Shown: in pieces, positions 7,723 through 14,208 of the stretch
How positions within the stretch are numbered: the stretch's first letter is position 1
Layout of the letters: every line of letters starts with the position of its first letter
Assembly: GCA_027858865.1 (NCBI GenBank)
Contig: JAQIBW010000034.1
Location: 1 to 14,297, forward strand
Length of the DNA: 14,297 bases
Direction of reading: 5' to 3'
Source: Sulfurimonas sp.
GTDB lineage: Bacteria > Campylobacterota > Campylobacteria > Campylobacterales > Sulfurimonadaceae
The notes under the pieces: model-generated
What the model was told of the DNA's origin: nothing
Seen by the model: only the letters and a program-made list of their open reading frames with translations
Databases searched by the model: none
Made by a program: the position numbers and the translations under genes

Positions 7723-8312
7723 AAATATTCAGCCTTTATTTTTTCAACAAAATTTTCAACCTCTTGTTGAAGATGTTTTAAATTTTTTGAGTTGTCTATA
7801 ACCCAAGTAGCTCTTTTTTTCTTCTCGTCTATTGGCATCTGAGAATTTATTCTTCTTAATGATTCTTCTTTGGAGTAGCCATTTCTCTTCATAAATCTAT
7901 CTAGTTGCACATCTAAAGGAGTATAAACCACTACACTATCTTTAATCTCGTAAGAGCCTTTTTCAAAAAATAGTGGGATATCTATGAGGTAAGGGAATTT
8001 GAAGCTATCTTGCTTGATACTTCTTATTTGGATTTCATCTCTAATCTTAGGATGCAAAAACTCTTCTAAAATACTTTTTTGTTGATCTTCTGAAATAACT
8101 ATATTTCCTATCTTAGCACGATCAACTTTTGAGCCATTGACGTATTCATCCCCAAAAGTTTCTTTTACCCAAGAGCTAGAAGCATCTAATATCTCATGCG
8201 AGATGCTATCTGCATCTATAACTCTCATACCGTTTAAGGCAAGCAAAGAAGCCACAGTACTCTTCCCTGTAGCGATTCCACCTGTTAATGCGATAGCATA
8301 CTTAAAAGCCAT
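7719..8312 (-). CDS. coaE: dephospho-CoA kinase
   Basis: Last step of coenzyme A synthesis: phosphorylation of the 3'-OH of dephospho-CoA by ATP. The 197 residues carry the P-loop GGIATGKST (11-19), the substrate-proximal VIDADSISHEIL (31-42), a CoA-domain helix region and the LID-like region KRNGYSKEESLRRINSQM in the second half. Length is normal. The start lies 15 bp after the stop of the speE-like gene, and the stop overlaps dapF by 4 bp. Adjacency to speE is known in Helicobacter pylori, and to dapF and purM in Campylobacter, which supports the phylum assignment. Confidence 0.96.
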   Translation of the reverse strand: MAFKYAIALTGGIATGKSTVASLLALNGMRVIDADSISHEILDASSSWVKETFGDEYVNGSKVDRAKIGNIVISEDQQKSILEEFLHPKIRDEIQIRSIKQDSFKFPYLIDIPLFFEKGSYEIKDSVVVYTPLDVQLDRFMKRNGYSKEESLRRINSQMPIDEKKKRATWVIDNSKNLKHLQQEVENFVEKIKAEYL

Positions 8313-8327
8313 TTGATTCCCTATATA

Positions 8328-8873
8328 TTAGTTTTTAATGATTCCTAAATACTCTTTACGAATATAGTTACCCATTGCAAATGAAGCTACATGTACATCA
8401 CAGTTATAAAACTGATTATTATCAATCATATCAGCACGCTGTAGATTAATGTCTGCAGTTGGGTGATACTCTTTAGAAGCTAAAAGAGCTGTAGAACCGT
8501 TACCGATATTGTACGGCATAATAACTTTAAAGTAATTACCTAGGACTTGCATCATAGTTTTATTTACTTGGACATCATCTAAAGAAGGATGTGTAATTGT
8601 TAGTTGTCCATCTTCTTTTAATATACGATTTAAGTGTGCTAAAAGCGCAGCATCTGAGCTCATTTCACAAATAACTACATCGAAACTTGCATCTTCTAAG
8701 TTTCGTACAGCATCTAAAGAACACTCAACTACTTGTGTATTAATGTCATTATACTTTAGCATCTCTTTTGCAAGTTGATCTACATTGTCACTAACAATTA
8801 AAACATTTTGTGGATCTTTACTAGTACACATAACAACATGTACCATCATTTCAGAGTAAATAAATTCTTTCAT
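8328..8873 (-). CDS. SpeE-like (spermidine synthase family) protein, N-terminally short and catalytically divergent
   Basis: The 181 residues align by eye with the Rossmann half of spermidine synthase. EMMVHVVMCTSKDPQNVLIV (8-27) matches the EMLxHVPLxTH...VLIIGG region, ILKEDGQL (84-91) the LKPDG strand, and LLASKEYHP plus FYNCDVHVASFAMGNYIRKE (155-174) the family C-terminus. Key residues are changed: the GGGDGG nucleotide loop is replaced by VSDNVDQ (27-33), and the catalytic Asp of DSSD is Glu70 in CEMSSD. The N-terminal beta domain of about 60-70 residues is absent, since an in-frame TAA lies 12 bp before the ATG. The H. pylori enzyme also lacks GGGDGG but keeps the N-domain. SD AAGGA precedes the start by about 9 bp. 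Spermidine synthesis is doubtful; coaE and dapF follow it. Confidence 0.75.
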   Translation of the reverse strand: MKEFIYSEMMVHVVMCTSKDPQNVLIVSDNVDQLAKEMLKYNDINTQVVECSLDAVRNLEDASFDVVICEMSSDAALLAHLNRILKEDGQLTITHPSLDDVQVNKTMMQVLGNYFKVIMPYNIGNGSTALLASKEYHPTADINLQRADMIDNNQFYNCDVHVASFAMGNYIRKEYLGIIKN

Positions 8874-8893
8874 TTTAATAATTCCTTATTTTA

Positions 8894-9058
8894 TACCAAT
8901 TTCCACTAAAGACTGCTGTTTTAAATAAAAGGGCGAATATATTTAACTTATTGCTTCGTTAAAAATATTTGAAGCTACTAGTAGCTCCTGCATACTTTTG
9001 TCTCACACTAAGAGAAAATATATTCGTTTAAAATAGTAGTCACTAGTGGAAACTGGTA
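8894..9058. mobile_element. MITE-like non-autonomous element with long terminal inverted repeats
   Basis: A left arm (8894-8944) and a right arm (9016-9058) are inverted copies. The outer 32 positions match at 27, starting TACCAnTTTCCACTA. After an 8-bp insertion in the left arm, 11 further bases (CGAATATATTT) are identical. Several mismatches are A/G changes that preserve G-U pairing in RNA. The centre (about 70 bp) holds a perfect 14-bp palindrome, AGCTACTAGTAGCT (8973-8986), and no open frame. The heptamer TATTTTA directly abuts both ends (8887-8893 and 9059-9065), as a target duplication would; a plain TA duplication is also compatible. The element fills most of the spacer between the speE-like gene and the DUF2892 gene. 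No transposase is nearby. Confidence 0.65.
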
Positions 9059-9107
9059 TATTTTAAGGCGATTTTAGCATATTATGATTAATTTTACTTA
9101 ATATAGA

Positions 9108-9113
9108 TATAAT
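9108..9113 (+). promoter_or_regulatory. -10 box of the DUF2892-purM operon
   Basis: A perfect TATAAT lies in an AT-rich stretch, 23 bp before the start codon at 9137, with SD AAGGG at 9126-9130. No canonical -35 is seen. The box lies 43 bp beyond the possible target duplication of the MITE-like element, so this promoter core is not part of the element. Confidence 0.55.
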
Positions 9114-9136
9114 TACAAAAAAATTAAGGGTATCAA

Positions 9137-9349
9137 ATGGATTTTAACAAGATAAGAAGTTTTTGTAGAATTTTTCGTATTTTTATAGGTCTTGTGCTTA
9201 TAATGATTGGTGTTATACAACTTGGAGCATCAGAATATGCTGTATGGTTCTTCTTAGGTTTTATCCCTCTTATTGCAGGCTTAACTAATTTCTGTCCTCT
9301 TTGCATGATTAGTAAAAAGTGTGATTTACCAAAAAATTCGGAGAAATAA
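9137..9349 (+). CDS. small DUF2892-type inner-membrane protein
   Basis: A 70-residue protein with two hydrophobic segments (about 12-30 and 35-52) joined by a short loop, a likely helical hairpin in the inner membrane. The end of the second segment reads GFIPLIAGLTNFCPLC (41-56), the pattern of the DUF2892 family (as in the membrane part of YgaP-like rhodanese proteins). Cysteines 53, 56 and 62 lie just after it and could bind metal or take part in thiol chemistry; this is speculation. SD AAGGG is 6 nt before the ATG, so the small size is real. The TAA is immediately followed by the ATG of purM, so the two are cotranscribed and probably coupled. No function is established for this family. Confidence 0.8.
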   Translation: MDFNKIRSFCRIFRIFIGLVLIMIGVIQLGASEYAVWFFLGFIPLIAGLTNFCPLCMISKKCDLPKNSEK

Positions 9350-10345
9350 ATGAGTCAAATTAGTTATAAAGATGCCGGTGTTGATATAGATGCCGGAAAC
9401 AGTTTCGTTGAAAATATTAAACCTCTTGTTAAATCTACAAAAATTCCTGGCGTTATCGGTGGAATTGGTTCTTTTGCCGGTGCTTTTGAACTTCCAAAAG
9501 GTTTCAAAGAGCCTGTAATGCTTGCAGCAACTGATGGTGTTGGTACAAAACTTAAGCTAGCAATAGATAGTGGTATACATAACACTGTAGGAATTGACCT
9601 AGTAGCTATGTGTGTTAATGACCTTCTTTGTAACTTTGGTACACCTTCATTTTTCCTAGACTACTATGCAACTGGAAAGCTTGATGTAAATGTAGCAACA
9701 AATGTAGTTGCTGGTATCGCTGAGGGCTGTATTAGAAGCGAATGTGCTTTGATTGGTGGCGAGACTGCTGAGATGCCTGGAATGTACTCTGAGGACGATT
9801 ATGACTTAGCTGGTTTTGCAGTTGGTGTTGCTGAAAAATCTGAAATGGATAGAGTTTCTCTTGTGCGTGCAGGTCATAAACTTATAGCTCTTCCAAGTTC
9901 AGGTCTTCACTCAAATGGTTTCTCTCTAGCACGTAAAGTACTATTTGAAAAAATGGGTATGAAATTTGAAGATGATTTCAATGGAAAACCACTGATTGAA
10001 ACTCTTTTAGAACCTACAAATATTTATGTAAAGACTTTCAAAAAACTAAGAAACGAAATAGTAGCAATGGCTCACATCACAGGTGGCGGAATTGTTGAAA
10101 ACTTACCTCGTGTTCTTCCTGAAAACTTAATGGCTGAAGTTAAAGAAGACTCTATAAAAGTTCTTCCAATCTTTGAGCTAATGGCTCCTCATATTGATAG
10201 AGCAGAAATGTTTAGAGCATTTAACATGGGTGTTGGAATGATTTTAGTAGTTGAAGATGCTAATGTAGAAAAAGTTTTATCACAAACTGATGGTTATCTA
10301 ATAGGTGAGATTAAAGAAGGTGCTAGAGAAGCAGTAATGGTTTAA
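9350..10345 (+). CDS. purM: phosphoribosylformylglycinamidine cyclo-ligase (AIR synthetase)
   Basis: Fifth step of de novo purine synthesis: ATP-dependent closure of FGAM to aminoimidazole ribotide in the cytoplasm. The 331 residues contain YKDAGVDIDAGN (6-17), the ATP-binding TDGVGTKL (61-68), GGETAEMPGMY (136-146) and SSGLHSNGFSLAR (183-195), plus a C-terminal NMGVGM segment near 290. Length is slightly below the usual 340-350 but all motifs are intact. The start follows the TAA of the DUF2892 gene without a gap, and SD GGAG (9340-9343) lies within the end of that gene. Convergent with the lipoprotein gene, with only 8 bp between the two stop codons. Confidence 0.97.
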   Translation: MSQISYKDAGVDIDAGNSFVENIKPLVKSTKIPGVIGGIGSFAGAFELPKGFKEPVMLAATDGVGTKLKLAIDSGIHNTVGIDLVAMCVNDLLCNFGTPSFFLDYYATGKLDVNVATNVVAGIAEGCIRSECALIGGETAEMPGMYSEDDYDLAGFAVGVAEKSEMDRVSLVRAGHKLIALPSSGLHSNGFSLARKVLFEKMGMKFEDDFNGKPLIETLLEPTNIYVKTFKKLRNEIVAMAHITGGGIVENLPRVLPENLMAEVKEDSIKVLPIFELMAPHIDRAEMFRAFNMGVGMILVVEDANVEKVLSQTDGYLIGEIKEGAREAVMV

Positions 10346-10355
10346 TACCATTGCT
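10333..10355. other. hairpin across the convergent stop codons of purM and the lipoprotein gene
   Basis: AGTAATGGT (10333-10341) and ACCATTGCT (10347-10355), with one G-U pair and a TTAAT loop, span both stop codons. Neither strand has a U-tract right after the stem; the plus strand has only TTTTT at 10376-10380, about 20 bp later. It may block read-through in a 3'-end role, but it is not a clear intrinsic terminator. Confidence 0.35.
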
Positions 10356-11202
10356 ACTTAAAAGGTTTTTGCAAATCTTTGACAACTGCACCTGGAACAG
10401 TCATTATTCCCATAAAACCACCCATTTTTAATAGTGGGTAACTAATAGCTATATGGTACTTAGCACTTAAAGCTGTAGCTTTACCATCTTCGATTACAAT
10501 TGTCCATGGAAGTAGACCAGCATTAGCTCTACCAATTTTCTTAGTAAATTTAGCTGTTCTTTTACCAAGTTTGTAGCCTAAAAGATAGCTATTATCTGAA
10601 AGTTTTATCTCAAATATTTTCAATTTACCATCTTTATAGTTATTAGCTTTTGCTAATAACTCTTCATTTGTACCTTCACCAAGTAAATCAGTATCTTCAT
10701 AGTAAGGCATACTTACCATAAAATGGTAACCTGCTAATGCGTCAAAGTCCCACTCATCAGCAGATGCTACAAGACCCGGGAATGCAATATTGATTTTTTC
10801 AAGTTGGCTATTAAATACAGCATGATTATAATCTGACTGCATATATGCTTTACCAAAATAAACTGGATTGTTAAAACTAATAGTTTTTTCTTTCTCATCT
10901 ATAAAAAGACGTAAAATAGCAGCCTGAGCTCTTTTAGGCTTAGCCGCTTCAGCTTTGAGTTCACTACTTGTAAAAATAATTGTAGTACCTTTTTTTACAG
11001 GTGCATATGTTGCAACTATTTCAAAACCAGCTGCTTCTAGCTTGCTCTTAGCAGTTTTAACATCCACATACGATCCTTGAAAGTAAGTATTTATCTTTTT
11101 ACCTTCATATCCTGTTTTTACAACTTCTGGTCCAGATGTACTTCCACATCCAGAAAAAAATAATGCTGTTGCTGATAATATTGCTGCTATTGTCTTTGTC
11201 AT
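10354..11202 (-). CDS. predicted lipoprotein of unknown function, partner of the DUF302-like protein
   Basis: A 282-residue protein with a lipoprotein signal peptide: charged start MTKT, hydrophobic core, and FSGC with lipidated Cys19 (16-19). Phe at -3 is a slightly unusual lipobox residue. The mature part begins GSTSGPEVV and has no membrane helix. It contains a predicted alpha/beta segment with LEAAGFEIVATYAP (55-68) and the FNNPVYFGKAY region near 115-125, and a second half with LLPWTIVIEDG and YPLLKMGGFMGIMTVPG. The pattern of a helix with GF, then an isolated acidic strand, then a hydrophobic G/M/P strand recalls DUF302, but I cannot confirm it. The start overlaps the upstream stop by 4 bp, so the two products are coupled and probably act together in the envelope. 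Localisation (inner or outer membrane) is unclear. Confidence 0.8.
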   Translation of the reverse strand: MTKTIAAILSATALFFSGCGSTSGPEVVKTGYEGKKINTYFQGSYVDVKTAKSKLEAAGFEIVATYAPVKKGTTIIFTSSELKAEAAKPKRAQAAILRLFIDEKEKTISFNNPVYFGKAYMQSDYNHAVFNSQLEKINIAFPGLVASADEWDFDALAGYHFMVSMPYYEDTDLLGEGTNEELLAKANNYKDGKLKIFEIKLSDNSYLLGYKLGKRTAKFTKKIGRANAGLLPWTIVIEDGKATALSAKYHIAISYPLLKMGGFMGIMTVPGAVVKDLQKPFK

Positions 11203-12200
11203 ATCTCTTTAGCCCCTAAGCTAATCATAATCTCAATAATCTCTTTATCTAAATCTTCTACTGATTTATTCATAACTTTATCTTTCATATTTAAAACTGC
11301 TGTCCAATTTGCAAGCATAGGCATACCAATCACTAACTTATTTGAACCTTTCTCTATATACATATACATAGAGCAAGGAGCAAACACGCCAGCATCTGGA
11401 CGACCTTTATTAAAAATATTATAAGAATAAGTGAAATGACATAATGAATATACAAAGTATCTATCATATTTGTCAAAATTCAATTCTAAATCATTGTAAG
11501 ATTCTTTAAAGTTTTTGTATCCCGCAATAATGTATTCTTTATCTTCAAATGCAGCTTCAAATTCTTCTTGAAACTCATCGATATAATCACCTAAATCTTC
11601 TGGTCTATCAAAAGTAATTTCGAAGTTCATCATTGTTTTTTTAGGAAGAGATTTATATTCACTTATTTCAACTTTTCCACCAATCTCTTTTTGAACCATA
11701 TCATCAAGTACAGGAAACATTGCTGAAAATTTTTCTCTTGTCGCTTCATCTTTAATACCTACTATATCTAACATAACTTCTGGTACTAAATGGCCTACAT
11801 ATGTTTTGTTCTCATTTTTTTTCTTATATGTATGTAGATTAAAAGGAGAAAAACCACCAAGTTCTGGATTTGAGATAAGTAGTTCTCTTAATGCTACATC
11901 ATTTGCTATAGAGAAAAAACCAAGATTATCCAAAGTTTCTTTCCAATCTGGATCATAAGTATTGTTAGGCTTACCATCATCTAAAGTTTTTGTACCATAC
12001 TTCGTTTTATAAGCATCATTAATTCTCGCATGCGGATCAGATAAAGTATAGCCAATACTCTCTATTTTTGTATTAATCATGTTATTGTAATGCTCTTCTG
12101 CATTACCATCAACAATATTAAATCTTACAGCTTGAGCGCCAAATGCGATTGTTGCTGTTACTGATAATAGGAGAGTAGTTCTTAGAAGTTTTTTTATCAT
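11199..12200 (-). CDS. secreted DUF302-like protein
   Basis: A 333-residue protein with a Sec signal peptide (MIKKLLRTTLLLSVTATIAF, cleavage probably after AQA at 24), so it is periplasmic or exported. Two parts show DUF302-like signatures: GGFSPFNLHTYKKKNENKT (115-133), and more clearly APCSMYMYIEKGSNKLVIG (274-292) followed by a C-terminal helix ending IMISLGAKEI. DUF302 domains are small alpha/beta folds of unknown biochemistry, often linked with sulfur or metal and redox genes. The acidic middle (EEFEAAFEDKE, 212-222) and Cys254/Cys276 are notable. SD AGGA precedes the start. The TGA overlaps the lipoprotein ATG by 4 bp. Domain call is by pattern and moderate in confidence. Confidence 0.75.
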   Translation of the reverse strand: MIKKLLRTTLLLSVTATIAFGAQAVRFNIVDGNAEEHYNNMINTKIESIGYTLSDPHARINDAYKTKYGTKTLDDGKPNNTYDPDWKETLDNLGFFSIANDVALRELLISNPELGGFSPFNLHTYKKKNENKTYVGHLVPEVMLDIVGIKDEATREKFSAMFPVLDDMVQKEIGGKVEISEYKSLPKKTMMNFEITFDRPEDLGDYIDEFQEEFEAAFEDKEYIIAGYKNFKESYNDLELNFDKYDRYFVYSLCHFTYSYNIFNKGRPDAGVFAPCSMYMYIEKGSNKLVIGMPMLANWTAVLNMKDKVMNKSVEDLDKEIIEIMISLGAKEI

Positions 12201-12220
12201 TTTATTTCCTTAATTAAATT

Positions 12221-12253
12221 ATTTGTGTAGCTTATCACAATATTGTCACAAAT
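12221..12253 (-). promoter_or_regulatory. inverted repeat in the leader of the DUF302-lipoprotein operon
   Basis: ATTTGTG (12221-12227) and CACAAAT (12247-12253) are perfect inverted arms 19 bp apart. Between and partly overlapping them is a 10-bp palindrome, ACAATATTGT (12237-12246). On the minus strand the hexamer TTGTGA occurs twice in direct orientation, 11 bp apart. This could be an operator of a CRP/FNR-type or other dimeric regulator, or a leader hairpin. It lies between the predicted -10 and the SD. Confidence 0.4.
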
Positions 12254-12281
12254 TTTCGTAAATATTGTATCATAAAAAGTT

Positions 12282-12309
12282 ATGTTATTAGCATTTTTTC
12301 ACATGTCAA
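12282..12309 (-). promoter_or_regulatory. candidate promoter of the DUF302-lipoprotein operon
   Basis: On the minus strand a perfect -35 TTGACA (12309-12304) is followed after 16 bp by TAACAT (12287-12282), a 4/6 match to the -10 consensus. A strong -35 is unusual in this phylum and fits an activator-assisted promoter given the direct repeats just upstream. The predicted leader is about 75 nt. Confidence 0.45.
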
Positions 12310-12315
12310 ACAATG

Positions 12316-12355
12316 ATTGTTTATCTGGGATGTAAAAATGGTTTATTTGGGGTGT
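12316..12355. repeat. two 18-bp direct repeats upstream of the DUF302 operon promoter
   Basis: ATTGTTTATCTGGGATGT (12316-12333) and ATGGTTTATTTGGGGTGT (12338-12355) match at 15 of 18 positions with a 22-bp period, about two helical turns. They lie between the porin terminator and the -35 box at 12304-12309, with 6 bp between the nearer copy and the -35. Direct repeats with this phasing are typical of response-regulator or other activator binding sites. No regulator gene is in the window. Confidence 0.5.
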
Positions 12356-12356
12356 T

Positions 12357-12386
12357 AAAACAGGATGCCGCCAAAAGAGGCGACAT
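12357..12386 (-). terminator. Rho-independent terminator of the porin gene
   Basis: Reading the minus strand, ATGTCGCC-TCTTTT-GGCGGCAT (12386-12365, one G-U pair) forms an 8-bp GC-rich stem. It is followed by CCTG and TTTT (12360-12357). It lies 35-64 bp after the porin stop. The tail is slightly displaced from the stem, so efficiency is uncertain. Confidence 0.65.
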
Positions 12387-12420
12387 TTAGAATGAAGAAG
12401 AATTTATGTTATTCTAGTAA

Positions 12421-13674
12421 TTAGAATGCGTAGTTAAGTTGGAAACTTAAACTTGTTTGTGAATGTTTCACTGTAATATTTTCACCTGTAAAATTTGTCA
12501 TTGTTTCACTTACTTCAGGAGCATATGTATATGCTAAATCTAACGAAGTTTTGTCACTGAATGCATAAGTACCACCAACTGTCATGTGAGTTTCAACAAC
12601 ACCAGGGAAGCCAAGCAAGTTAAACGTATTTACAACACCGTGTGATAAATTAGCACTATTAAAGTTTGTTTCATTTCCCCCACCATCAAAAGCAACAGTT
12701 TGTTCCTCAATTGGACTTTTTGAATAATTATAACCTAAACGAGCAGCCCACTTATCTGTAGAATATTCATAACCTATAGCATATACAATTTGATCTTTCC
12801 ACTCAAAGTCTTCATAACCTTTAGCTTTTGACCATTGAATTTGTTTATAGTCTAATGCTATTGTATGCTCTTTTAATTTATAACTAACACCTACACCAAT
12901 TTCTGCAGGCGTAGATAGCTTATCATTGTCATATGCTTGTGTAGATGAGAATAAGTCAATAGTTTTTGACATTACACCCTTATATTCCATATCAATTTGA
13001 GATTTATACACAGCACCAACTGTAAAATCAGAAATTTTATATGCTAAACCTATGTTATAACCAAATTTTAAATCTTGTCCTACACCAGCACCTTTAGTTT
13101 TTGAATATGCTGGTCTTGCATTAAAAGCAGCTGGTGGTACATAATTGATATCTAATGAACCATATTGTAGAATAGGTGTAATACCTACACTAAAGTTATT
13201 TGTTGTATATACTAAAGGTACACCAAATTGCATTAATTGAAGATTAGTAACCATTTCCATCTGTGCCGCTTGACCACGATAATCAACACCCATACCGCCA
13301 GTTCCCCACATACCTATACCCCAATAAAAGTTATCTGTTACTTTAGACGCTAAAGACACTTCAGGTATAACATTCATATTAGCATCACTATCTGCACTAC
13401 CTTCTGCTACAGCAACGTTAGTTAAAGCGTTAGTGTTTTTAACATTTGGCATAAAAATAGTACCACCAAAAGATATTTCAGTACTTTCTACAGAAGTAAT
13501 TAAAGCAGGATTCGCTAAAGCTGACTCAGCGCCATGAGAAACACCTATACCAGTTCCACCCATACCACGAGATTTTGCACCAGTACCGATTAATGCAGCA
13601 CCATTTGTTGCGAATGCAGATGTTGCACCTAAAGCTAATGCAGCTACTAGAGCTAACTTAATTGTTTTTTTCAT
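12421..13674 (-). CDS. FadL/TodX/OmpP1-family outer-membrane porin
   Basis: A 417-residue beta-barrel protein for passage of hydrophobic molecules across the outer membrane. The signal peptide is MKKTIKLALVAALALGATSA with cleavage after AFA (22). The mature N-terminus, TNGAALIGTGAKSRGMGG and then SALANPA, is the hatch-domain signature of the FadL family, with the NPA turn near 55-57. The rest is alternating beta strands with many aromatic ends, finishing SFQLNYAF with a terminal Phe as needed by the BAM machinery. Length is typical of the family (400-450). It has its own SD (AGGAGAG), a TATAAT box and a terminator, so it is monocistronic. The substrate is unknown: fatty acids, hydrocarbons or, in a sulfur oxidiser, possibly elemental sulfur are candidates (inference). 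Confidence 0.9.
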   Translation of the reverse strand: MKKTIKLALVAALALGATSAFATNGAALIGTGAKSRGMGGTGIGVSHGAESALANPALITSVESTEISFGGTIFMPNVKNTNALTNVAVAEGSADSDANMNVIPEVSLASKVTDNFYWGIGMWGTGGMGVDYRGQAAQMEMVTNLQLMQFGVPLVYTTNNFSVGITPILQYGSLDINYVPPAAFNARPAYSKTKGAGVGQDLKFGYNIGLAYKISDFTVGAVYKSQIDMEYKGVMSKTIDLFSSTQAYDNDKLSTPAEIGVGVSYKLKEHTIALDYKQIQWSKAKGYEDFEWKDQIVYAIGYEYSTDKWAARLGYNYSKSPIEEQTVAFDGGGNETNFNSANLSHGVVNTFNLLGFPGVVETHMTVGGTYAFSDKTSLDLAYTYAPEVSETMTNFTGENITVKHSQTSLSFQLNYAF

Positions 13675-13703
13675 TTTCTCTCCTACGAGTAATAAAGTAT
13701 GTA

Positions 13704-13720
13704 AAATAGAGAAACTATTT
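13704..13720 (-). other. small hairpin in the porin mRNA leader
   Basis: AAATAG / CTATTT arms of 6 bp with a 5-base loop, about 20 bp upstream of the porin SD and inside the predicted leader. It is weak (mostly A/U) and may protect the 5' end of the mRNA or be incidental. Confidence 0.3.
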
Positions 13721-13731
13721 CATCTGTAAGC

Positions 13732-13737
13732 ATTATA
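13732..13737 (-). promoter_or_regulatory. -10 box of the porin gene
   Basis: On the minus strand CTCCTATAATGCTTAC contains a perfect TATAAT 57 bp before the start codon. A run of ten or more T residues (minus strand) lies about 25-35 bp further upstream, the T-rich pattern that replaces a -35 in Campylobacterota. Predicted leader is about 50 nt. The pattern suggests strong expression. Confidence 0.6.
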
Positions 13738-13761
13738 GGAGAGTTGATTTTAACTAAGTCT

Positions 13762-14208
13762 TAAAAAAAAAAGTAGATATATAAAACAATATTATATATC
13801 ATATAGAAAAAAGGTTTATAATAATAAAATTATATATAAAAGATAATGTATAGATATGATAGTGTCTGTTATATCTATAATTATAAGTTTTTTTTATGAT
13901 AAATAATAAAAATAATAATATCAAAAAAATATCAAAATTGTGATATATTTACACGTATGTGTATAAACGTAACAATAATATCACAAATAAATTACAAAAG
14001 GGTAACAAGTAGGCTAAAGTCATATAAGTATAAACAAGTCATAACCAAAATATACAACAAATAAGTATAGCAGTATTACGCAATTATTTAAATATTATAA
14101 TAAAGTAAATATTGAATTAATATATGGAAGTGGAAATTAGATTAATAATATAAGTAAAAGAGTAAAATTCAAGATTGAAGAAGTAAAGTAAGTAAGAGTT
14201 AAATTGAT
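13762..14208. other. AT-rich non-coding spacer between the porin gene and 5S rRNA
   Basis: About 450 bp of very AT-rich DNA with no open frame carrying a plausible ribosome-binding site, no tRNA and no protein-like codon pattern. The part next to 5S (14080-14208) is purine-rich on the plus strand. No hairpin with a U-tract follows the 5S gene, so its terminator is not recognised. The only structured item is the inverted repeat at 13938-13986. It may serve as an UP-element or curvature region for the porin promoter and as the trailer of the rRNA operon. Confidence 0.6.
13938..13986. repeat. nested inverted repeat in the porin upstream spacer
   Basis: Perfect 9-bp arms TTGTGATAT (13938-13946) and ATATCACAA (13978-13986) enclose a second imperfect pair, TTTACAC-GTAT-GTGTATAAA (13948-13967). 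The TTGTGA half-site also occurs in the leader of the DUF302 operon. It may be a regulator site or a cruciform; it lies about 200 bp upstream of the porin -10, far for a classical operator. Confidence 0.45.

Noticed and set aside
8894..9058. Remnant of an insertion sequence with a transposase gene
   Set aside because: No reading frame of useful length and no transposase-like residues inside; a MITE-like element explains it better.
10333..10355. Bidirectional intrinsic terminator for purM and the lipoprotein gene
   Set aside because: The stem is real, but neither strand has a U-tract immediately after it; kept only as a low-confidence hairpin.
13846..13899. Small open frame starting ATG at about 13846 in the AT-rich spacer
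   Set aside because: About 17 codons, no Shine-Dalgarno sequence and only A/T-driven residues; chance frame.
13762..14208. Replication origin in the AT-rich spacer
   Set aside because: No cluster of DnaA boxes and no dnaA, dnaN or other origin-linked gene nearby; low GC alone is not evidence.
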